Below are positions 57,888 to 64,000 of a stretch of DNA of 64,000 nt, piece after piece. Both the position numbers and the translations under genes were made by a program. Source of the DNA: Arthrobacter zhangbolii (GTDB taxonomy: Bacteria > Actinomycetota > Actinomycetes > Actinomycetales > Micrococcaceae). The notes under the pieces are model-generated. The model did not search any database, was not told the origin of the DNA, and saw only the letters and a list, made by a program, of their open reading frames with translations. Position 1 is the first letter of the stretch. Each line of letters starts with the position of its first letter. The stretch lies in contig NZ_CP094984.1 of the NCBI RefSeq assembly GCF_022869865.1, forward strand, positions 1,984,001 to 2,048,000. The letters run 5' to 3'.

Positions 57888-60248
57888 CTAGACCCGGCGC
57901 TGGGACCCCGTGGTGCGGTAGACGTCGAACACGCCGTCGATCTTCCGGACGGCGCTGAGGATGTGGCTGAGGTATTTCGGATCGCCCATCTCGAACACGA
58001 ACTTCGACATGGCCACCCGGTCACTGGAGGTATTCACGCTCGCAGAGAGGATATTCACGTGGTTCTCGGACAGCACCCGCGTGACGTCCGAGAGCAGGCT
58101 CTTGCGGTCCAGCGCCTCGACTTGGATTTCGACCAGGAAAACACTGGACTGGGTCGGAGCCCATTCCACCGGCACAATGCGGTCCGGCACGGCCCGCAGT
58201 TCCTGGACGTTGCGGCAGTCGCTGCGGTGCACCGAGACGCCGGAGCCCCGGGTCACGAACCCGATGATCGGATCCGGCGGCACCGGGGTACAGCAGCGGG
58301 CCAGCTTGATCCACACATCGCCGGCACCGCGCACCGTAACGCCGGAGTCGGTGAACTTGGGACGCCGGGCGGCCGTGGACACCGGCGTTTCGGCCAGGTC
58401 CTCTTCGGCGCCCTGGTGCCCGCCCATCAGGTTGACCAGATGCTCAATGACATTCTGGGCCGAGGTGTGCCCGTCGCCGACGGCTGCGTAAAGCGCGGAA
58501 ATGTCCTGATGGTGCAGTTCCTCCGCCACAGCCACCAGCGCGTCATGGGTCATCAGGCGCTGCAGCGGCAGGTTCTGCTTGCGCATACCGCGGGTGAGCA
58601 GGTCCTTGCCCTTTTCGATCGCCTCTTCACGGCGTTCCTTGGTGAACCACTGGCGGATCTTGTTGCGTGCCCGCGGGCTCTTGACGAAGCCCTGCCAGTC
58701 CTGGCTGGGACCGGCACCTTCAGCCTTGGACGTGAAGATCTCCACCCAGTCGCCGTGCTGGAGTTCGCTGTTCAGCGGAACCAGCTTCCCGTTGACCCGT
58801 GCGCCAATGGTCCGGTGACCCACCTCGGTGTGCACCGCGTACGCAAAGTCCACCGGCGTCGACCCGGCAGGCAGGGCCATAACCTCGCCCTTGGGGGTAA
58901 AAACAAACACTTCACGGGCATTGATTTCGAACCGCAGGGAGTCCAGGAACTCGTCCGGATCCGAAGTTTCCTGCTGCCAGTCCACCAGGCTGCGCAGCCA
59001 GCCCATGTCATCAGCGGTTTCGGGCGCCTTGTTCCCGTCCTTGTACTTCCAGTGCGCGGCCACACCGTACTCGGCACGGCGGTGCATGTCATGCGTACGG
59101 ATCTGGATTTCCACCGGCTTGCCGCCGGGCCCGATCACCGTGGTGTGCAGCGACTGGTACATGTTGAACTTCGGCATCGCGATGTAATCCTTGAACCGCC
59201 CGGGCAGCGGATTCCATCGCGCGTGCAGGGCACCCAGGGTCGCATAGCAGTCACGCACCGAGTCCACCAGGACGCGCACGCCCATCAGGTCATGGATATC
59301 GTCGAAGTCTTTGCCCCGCACAATCATCTTTTGGTAGATGGAGTAATAGTGCTTGGGCCGGCCCGTAATGGTGGCCTTGATCTTCACCGCGTGCAGGTCA
59401 TCGGCAATCTGGGACCGCACGGTGCTTAGGTACTTCTCCCGCTCGGGGGTCCGGTCGCCGACCATTCGCACAATTTCGTCATACACCTTGGGGTGCAGCG
59501 CTGCGAAGGAGAGATCCTCCAGCTCCCATTTGATGGTGTTCATACCCAGGCGGTGTGCCAGCGGGGCGAAGATTTCGAGGGTTTCGCGGGCCTTTTTGGC
59601 GGAGGACTCCGGGGAAACGAAACGCCAGGTCCGGGCGTTGTGCAGTCTGTCGGCGAGCTTAATAACCAGGACGCGGATGTCCTTGGCCATGGCGACCACC
59701 ATTTTGCGGACGGTCTCGGACTGCGCGGCGTCGCCGAAGGTGACCTTGTCCAGCTTGGTCACGCCGTCCACCAGCATGGCCACTTCGGGGCCGAACTCGC
59801 GGCGGAGCTCTTCCAGCGTGTAGCTGGTGTCCTCCACGGTGTCATGCAGCAGGGCGGCGGCCAGTGTTGTACCCGTCATCCCCAGTTCAGCGAGGATGGT
59901 GGCTACGGCAACGGGGTGGGTGATGTAGGGATCGCCGCTCTTGCGTTTCTGGCCCTCGTGGCTGCGCTCGGCCACCACGTACGCCCGCTGGATCAGGTCC
60001 AGGTCTTCCCTCGGGTTATTGACCCGGACAGTGCGCAGCAGCGGCTCCAGCATCGGCGAGTAGCCGGGGTTGCCGCGGCCGGCCAGGCGGGCAAGGCGCG
60101 CCCGGGTGGAGTGGCGCCGGCCTGCTGCCGGCCTGGGAGCAGGCTCCACCGCCGCAGCCTCAGTACCTGCGGCGCTCTCCGTGCCACTGGCAATCCCGGT
60201 GGTACGGCCGTTTCCTGCCTCATTGGCAGGCGTTGCACTGTTGGCCAC
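57888..60248 (-). CDS. rel: Bifunctional (p)ppGpp synthetase/hydrolase
   Basis: This 786-residue RSH protein controls the stringent response. The HD hydrolase domain carries LLHDTVEDT near residue 135 and the conserved [12 protein letters not shown]. The synthetase domain has [12 protein letters not shown] and [19 protein letters not shown] in segments; RFKD fits the RxKD motif of bifunctional enzymes. TGS ([20 protein letters not shown]), a cysteine-bearing zinc-finger-like region ([10 protein letters not shown]) and a C-terminal ACT domain follow. I chose the GTG at 60248 with AAAGG upstream; an ATG at 60266 is six codons earlier. It lies downstream of secF. Confidence 0.95.
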   Translation of the reverse strand: MANSATPANEAGNGRTTGIASGTESAAGTEAAAVEPAPRPAAGRRHSTRARLARLAGRGNPGYSPMLEPLLRTVRVNNPREDLDLIQRAYVVAERSHEGQKRKSGDPYITHPVAVATILAELGMTGTTLAAALLHDTVEDTSYTLEELRREFGPEVAMLVDGVTKLDKVTFGDAAQSETVRKMVVAMAKDIRVLVIKLADRLHNARTWRFVSPESSAKKARETLEIFAPLAHRLGMNTIKWELEDLSFAALHPKVYDEIVRMVGDRTPEREKYLSTVRSQIADDLHAVKIKATITGRPKHYYSIYQKMIVRGKDFDDIHDLMGVRVLVDSVRDCYATLGALHARWNPLPGRFKDYIAMPKFNMYQSLHTTVIGPGGKPVEIQIRTHDMHRRAEYGVAAHWKYKDGNKAPETADDMGWLRSLVDWQQETSDPDEFLDSLRFEINAREVFVFTPKGEVMALPAGSTPVDFAYAVHTEVGHRTIGARVNGKLVPLNSELQHGDWVEIFTSKAEGAGPSQDWQGFVKSPRARNKIRQWFTKERREEAIEKGKDLLTRGMRKQNLPLQRLMTHDALVAVAEELHHQDISALYAAVGDGHTSAQNVIEHLVNLMGGHQGAEEDLAETPVSTAARRPKFTDSGVTVRGAGDVWIKLARCCTPVPPDPIIGFVTRGSGVSVHRSDCRNVQELRAVPDRIVPVEWAPTQSSVFLVEIQVEALDRKSLLSDVTRVLSENHVNILSASVNTSSDRVAMSKFVFEMGDPKYLSHILSAVRKIDGVFDVYRTTGSQRRV

Positions 60249-60357
60249 TGCCGACCTTTCTTCCATGCTTTAAAAGCTGGTGCTCAACGTTCACGTGACG
60301 GCTGCACAAAAATGCCCTGTCCACCAGTCTAAGCCTGCCTGTGCCGCACTTAAACCG

Positions 60358-60393
60358 CAGGTTCCGTACTCCTTGGGCGGAGTACGGAACCTG
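60358..60393 (-). terminator. Hairpin downstream of secF
   Basis: A perfect 15-bp stem (60358-60372 with 60379-60393, 6-nt loop) lies 24 bp after the secF stop. GCGGTTTAAG follows on the minus strand, so the U-run is weak. Confidence 0.75.
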
Positions 60394-60416
60394 GCAGGTG
60401 GATTGATGCTCCCGGG

Positions 60417-61430
60417 CTAGGCGTTGACCGTCTCGGTCTTTGCTTCCAGGGCCCGGCGTTCGGCTACCCGCTTGGCCTGCTTGCGGATATCCGGCTCGTT
60501 CCGGCGCAGCCATGCATACATGGGCGCCGCAACGTAGATGGTGGCAATGGTGCCCAGGATGATCCCGACAAACAGTGCCAGGGACAGGTCCTTCAGGGTG
60601 CCGGCGCCCAGCAGCAGGGCACCGATGAACAGGATGGATGCCACCGGTAGTACCGCCACCACGGAGGTGTTGATGGACCGGACCAGGGTCTGGTTGACGG
60701 CCAGGTTCACCTCCTCGGCGAAGGTGCGCTTGGTTCGCTTGTCCAGGTCCTTGGTGTTTTCCCGGACCTTGTCGAAGACCACCACCGTGTCATAGAGCGA
60801 GTAGCTCAGCACCGTCAGGAAACCGATAATGGCGGACGGCGTGACTTCAAAGCCGATCAGCGCGTACACCCCGGCGGTCACCACCATCACCACCAGCAGT
60901 CCGGTAACGGCAGCCAGGGACATTTTCCAGGTCCGGAAATACAGCGCCATCAGCACCGCGGCCAGGGCCACGAAAACAATCAGGCCCACCAGTGCCTGCC
61001 GGCTCACATCACTGCCCCAGGTGGGGCCGATGAAGGTCGAGGTCACCTCGTCCTGGCTGACATCGTAGGTGTCCGCCAGCGATTCCTTGACCTGGATGGT
61101 CTGGTCATCGCTGAGCTTTTCGGTCTGGATCCGCATGGTGCCCGGGGCGATGTTCGTGACCTTGGGGTCGGAGCTCCCGGCCACTTCGGCGACGGCTTCC
61201 TCACCGCGGCTGACGTCCGTATTGCTGACGTTGGAGACGGTGAACTCGGAACCGCCGCGGAATTCGATACCGAGGTTGAATCCACCCTTGGCTACCGGGA
61301 TCAGGATGGAAAGCAGTACCGCGGCAGCCGCGATCAGGAACCACAGCTTCGCTTTGCCAACGAAGTTGTAGGAACGCTTTCCGGTGTACAGATCATTGCC
61401 GAATGCGGCGAAACTGGGGAGCTTGCTCAT
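60417..61430 (-). CDS. secF: Protein translocase subunit SecF
   Basis: This 337-residue RND-type membrane protein has six membrane segments. It works with SecD to pull translocating proteins across using the proton gradient. The first periplasmic region begins after helix 1 with FNLGIEFRGGSEFTV. FLTVLSYSLYDTVVVFDKVREN (seen as SYSLYDTVVVFDKVREN) is the family motif, and LVRSINTSVVAVLPV follows. The ATG overlaps the last base of the secD stop (TAATG). A hairpin terminator closes the operon. Confidence 0.96.
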   Translation of the reverse strand: MSKLPSFAAFGNDLYTGKRSYNFVGKAKLWFLIAAAAVLLSILIPVAKGGFNLGIEFRGGSEFTVSNVSNTDVSRGEEAVAEVAGSSDPKVTNIAPGTMRIQTEKLSDDQTIQVKESLADTYDVSQDEVTSTFIGPTWGSDVSRQALVGLIVFVALAAVLMALYFRTWKMSLAAVTGLLVVMVVTAGVYALIGFEVTPSAIIGFLTVLSYSLYDTVVVFDKVRENTKDLDKRTKRTFAEEVNLAVNQTLVRSINTSVVAVLPVASILFIGALLLGAGTLKDLSLALFVGIILGTIATIYVAAPMYAWLRRNEPDIRKQAKRVAERRALEAKTETVNA

Positions 61431-63157
61431 TACTCGCCGTCCTTTTCGGAGCTGCGGCCGCTGCCGGCCATGGAGTTCTGCTTCTCGGCAAGCCGCCGCT
61501 CTGCGATGGTCAGGCGCCGTTCAGCTTCCTTCGCGGCGGCCTTGTTCTTGCCGCGCAGTGCCGGAGAATCTCCTGGCTCACGCAGGCGTCCGGCACCCCG
61601 GTACAGCGGCACCGCGCCGAGTTTGGTGGTATCCAGGCCGGAGAACCGGTGCCCTTCGCCGAAGAACCTGGTCCGGGCCAGCAGCACCATGGTCGGGTGG
61701 GTAAACATAAACACCACAATGAGGTCGGCAATAGCCGTCAGCCCCAGGGTGAACGCGAACCCGCGGACATTGCCAACGGCCACGAAGTAGAGCACGACGG
61801 CGGCAAGAATGTTTACTGCCTTGGACGCCAGCACGGTGCGCTTGGCGCGCTTCCAGCCGTTGTCCACTGCCGAGACCAGGCTGCGTCCGTCACGGAGCTC
61901 ATCACGGATGCGTTCAAAGTAGACGATGAACGAGTCAGCGGTCTGGCCGATGGCGACAATCAGACCGGCCACCCCGGCCAGCGAGAGCCGGTAGTTCTGG
62001 CTCCAGCCCAGGATGGCGATGGCCAGGTAGGTCAGCACACCGGCGACCACCAGCGAGGCGATGGTCACCAGCCCGAGGGCCCGGTACTGGAACAGGGAGT
62101 AGACGGCCACCAGAATCAGGCCGATCAGGCCGGCAATGATGCCCATCCGCAGCTGGTCGGCACCGAGGGTGGCGGAGACCTGCTGTTCGCTCTGGATTTC
62201 GAAGCTGATGGGCAGTGCGCCGTACTTCAGCTGCTCGGACAGCGCCTCGGCGCTTTCCTGCGTGAAGTTGCCGGTGATCTGCGGCTTGCCGTCGGTGATG
62301 ACGGCGTTGACCGTGGGGGCCGAGATGATCTGCCCGTCCAGGACAATCGCGAACTGGTTCCGCGGATCGCCCTGCGGGAACGCGAACAGCCGCTCGGTGA
62401 CCTGGCGGAAGGTGTCCGTACCTTCACGGTTGAACTCGATGTTGACGGCCCACTGGTTGGTGGAGATGCCGTTGTTTCCCTGCGCCATACCGAAGCTGGC
62501 CGTGGAAATCTCGGCACCGGGAACTTCCACCGGGCCGAGGATGTACTTGCCGGCGGTGCCGGGCTCGCAGGCGACCATGGGCTGGTCGGCAGCGGCCTGT
62601 TCAGCATTGGCCAGGGTGTCCGGGTTCAGGCAGTCCGTGGTTTCGAACTCGGTCTGCAGTTCCGGGGAGATCCAGTTCGGATCGGATCCGTCCGTGGGCT
62701 CCGCCGTGGGCGTGGGCAACTGCTCCGCCGGTGTCGGATCGGTGACTGCCGCACCCTGCCCGCCGCCGCCGGCCAGGACCGGGCGGAACTCCATCTGCGC
62801 CGAGGCCTGGATCAGCTCACGTGTCTCTGCATCGGGAACACCCGGCAGGGAGACCACCACGTTGCGGTTGGACTGCGTGCTGATCTCGGCTTCGGAGACA
62901 CCGCTGCCGTCCACACGCTGGCGGATGATCTCCACCGCCTGCTCCAGCTGTTCGGCGTTGATATCGGAGCTGGCTCCCTGAACCTTGGGAGCAAGGATCA
63001 TCTGGGTGCCGCCCTCGAGGTCGAGGGCAAGTTTTGGGGTCCAGCTGGCGTTGCTCCACATGGAGCCGCCACCAAGCAGGAGGGCCAGGGCAGCAAAAAT
63101 GACGCCCAGCCAAATGAGCGTCTTTTTCGCGGCCGAGCCGGGGCCGGTACGGGGCAT
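61430..63157 (-). CDS. secD: Protein translocase subunit SecD
   Basis: This 575-residue SecF partner has a first membrane helix (TLIWLGVIFAALALLLGGGS, from about residue 13), the LDLEGGTQMIL motif, a large extracellular P1 domain and five C-terminal helices. Near the end are RALGLVTIASLVVAGVLTYL and GQTADSFIVYFERIRDELRDG in segments. The P1 domain includes a Pro/Thr-rich stretch (PTPAEQLPTPTAEPTDG), common in actinobacterial SecD. I chose the ATG at 63157 with AAGGAAA upstream. It lies between yajC and secF. Confidence 0.96.
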   Translation of the reverse strand: MPRTGPGSAAKKTLIWLGVIFAALALLLGGGSMWSNASWTPKLALDLEGGTQMILAPKVQGASSDINAEQLEQAVEIIRQRVDGSGVSEAEISTQSNRNVVVSLPGVPDAETRELIQASAQMEFRPVLAGGGGQGAAVTDPTPAEQLPTPTAEPTDGSDPNWISPELQTEFETTDCLNPDTLANAEQAAADQPMVACEPGTAGKYILGPVEVPGAEISTASFGMAQGNNGISTNQWAVNIEFNREGTDTFRQVTERLFAFPQGDPRNQFAIVLDGQIISAPTVNAVITDGKPQITGNFTQESAEALSEQLKYGALPISFEIQSEQQVSATLGADQLRMGIIAGLIGLILVAVYSLFQYRALGLVTIASLVVAGVLTYLAIAILGWSQNYRLSLAGVAGLIVAIGQTADSFIVYFERIRDELRDGRSLVSAVDNGWKRAKRTVLASKAVNILAAVVLYFVAVGNVRGFAFTLGLTAIADLIVVFMFTHPTMVLLARTRFFGEGHRFSGLDTTKLGAVPLYRGAGRLREPGDSPALRGKNKAAAKEAERRLTIAERRLAEKQNSMAGSGRSSEKDGE

Positions 63158-63250
63158 AGGGAATTTTCCTTTGGGGCGAAGATCACCGGCGCCGAGCGGG
63201 CTCCGGTGAGGCAAGCAGGGCGGCAATGCCCTGCTTAGCTCGTGGAGAGT

Positions 63251-63688
63251 CTAGTTCTCTTTTGTATCGTCGCGGCTCAGGCGCTTGAGTGTTTCTTCAG
63301 GCGTCTCATTCCGGGCGGAGGCATCCTGATTGGCGTCGGCATCCCGTGCCGCACCCTTGCCCAGGGTCAGGGAGGACGCATCGTCGGGAACCTGCGGGGT
63401 TTCCTCGGCCTCTGCCTCTTCAGCGGGCTGCTGCACAACTACCTTGGTCAGCGCCTGCAGGTGCACGGTGGCGGTGTTGCCCGGGGAAAGTTCCAGGACT
63501 GCCTTGTTTTCCTCCTGGTCCACGGAAACGATCCGTCCGAAAAGCCCGAACTGGGTCATGACCTCGGTGCCCGGAACCATCTGGGAGCGCTGCTGGGCCA
63601 CCGACTGCGTCGTCTTCTTCTGCTTGCGGAACATCATGATGACGAAGACCGCCAGAAGCAGGGGAATGAAGAGATCAGCGATATTCAC
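63251..63688 (-). CDS. yajC: Preprotein translocase subunit YajC
   Basis: This 145-residue protein has one N-terminal membrane helix (IADLFIPLLLAVFVIMMF, residues 3-20), the basic stop RKQKK, and the conserved VPGTEVMTQFGLFGRIVSVD. The acidic C-terminal tail (EEAEAEETPQVPDD) is longer than in E. coli. YajC associates with SecDF. I chose a GTG at 63688, which puts the helix at the N-terminus as in homologues; an ATG at 63736 would add 16 polar residues. The order ruvB-yajC-secD-secF-rel is conserved in Actinobacteria. Confidence 0.93.
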   Translation of the reverse strand: MNIADLFIPLLLAVFVIMMFRKQKKTTQSVAQQRSQMVPGTEVMTQFGLFGRIVSVDQEENKAVLELSPGNTATVHLQALTKVVVQQPAEEAEAEETPQVPDDASSLTLGKGAARDADANQDASARNETPEETLKRLSRDDTKEN

Positions 63689-63791
63689 GTGGGGAAATCC
63701 GTTTCTTTTGAGGAAGGTTGTGGCAGATCCGGGCATCCGGGCCGAGACCGTGCCTAGGGCCAGTCTAAGGGGAAAACGTGAAAGGCTCCTG

Positions 63792-64000
63792 TTAAGTTTC
63801 CGGGACCAGTCCGTCGCCGGGCGAAGAGGACGTGTTTATCCCCGGTCCGGAGAACATGTTTGCCGGCATTGCCGCAGCGACGTGTTCAGGCATCTGCAGC
63901 CCCAGGTGCTCCCAGGCGGCACGGGTGGCAATCCGTCCGCGCGGGGTCCTGCCCAGCAGGCCTTCGCGGACCAGATACGGTTCGGCGACGGTTTCCACGG
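63792..64000 (-). CDS. ruvB: Holliday junction branch-migration helicase RuvB, 5' part beyond window
   Basis: Only the last 68-69 residues are visible. They match the C-terminal winged-helix DNA-binding domain of Ruv[21 protein letters not shown] followed by [12 protein letters not shown] short tail of about 35 residues ([17 protein letters not shown]) follows. RuvB is the hexameric AAA+ motor that drives branch migration with RuvA. The ATPase part lies past base 64000. yajC follows on the same strand. Confidence 0.9.
   Translation of the reverse strand, partial: VETVAEPYLVREGLLGRTPRGRIATRAAWEHLGLQMPEHVAAAMPANMFSGPGINTSSSPGDGLVPET

Overview
This window is high-GC chromosomal DNA from an actinobacterium. 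The best guess is the family Micrococcaceae, Arthrobacter sensu lato. The reasons are a mycobacterial-type integration host factor (mIHF) next to gmk-rpoZ-coaBC-metK, a PriA that has lost its helicase motifs, the order ruvB-yajC-secD-secF-rel, a PH-like membrane protein between pyrC and carA, a zinc-free ribosomal protein S4 encoded near alaS, and an acVLRF1-like gene. Nearly all of the window is housekeeping chromosome. I see no rRNA, tRNA, insertion sequence, prophage, CRISPR array or origin. No stretch longer than about 240 bases lacks a gene; the larger gaps hold terminators, operators or promoters and are listed.

Layout. 1-3450 (minus): leuS, preceded by a leucine-rich leader peptide and attenuator-like hairpins, then a DegV-family gene cut by the window edge. 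3633-8135: an ECF sigma factor with a SnoaL-like tail, then a convergent three-gene operon (flavin monooxygenase, BASS transporter, epimerase). 8321-10650: glpF-glpK. 10846-13720 (plus): aldo-keto reductase, alpha/beta hydrolase and glycosyltransferase with overlapping ends. 13758-16957: an enone reductase with its OhrR-type regulator, a phosphotransferase, and hsp20 under a CIRCE plus HAIR double operator.

17153-32181 (mostly minus): a long run with pyrR-pyrB-pyrC-(PH-like)-carA-carB-pyrF for UMP synthesis, then mihF-gmk-rpoZ-coaBC and metK-priA. A PyrR-binding loop sits beside the pyrR ribosome binding site. 32279-33532: a PrsW-type protease. 33596-44474 (minus): rpsD, two small membrane proteins, then alaS-ruvX-mltG-aroE-aroC-aroK-aroB-efp-nusB, which joins translation, cell-wall and shikimate genes. 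44710-50788: rarA, an acVLRF1-like gene, phzF and nitronate monooxygenase, and aspS. 50913-57866: an APC permease, adenine deaminase, hisS, a membrane cyclophilin, a DUF349 protein and an AbiEi-like protein. 57888-64000 (minus): ruvB (partial), yajC, secD, secF and rel.

The most notable signals are regulatory. They are a leuS attenuator with a Leu-Leu-Leu leader peptide, three GTGCAC palindromes exactly 15 bp apart over the promoter of an OhrR-type repressor, tandem CIRCE and HAIR sites at hsp20, and about ten genes with a TANNNT -10 box 6-7 nt before the start codon, which suggests leaderless mRNAs. Two protein oddities also stand out: a 10-residue tandem repeat inside a nitronate monooxygenase, and an acVLRF1-like protein that seems to lack its catalytic loop. 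I did not find a clearly new multi-gene system.
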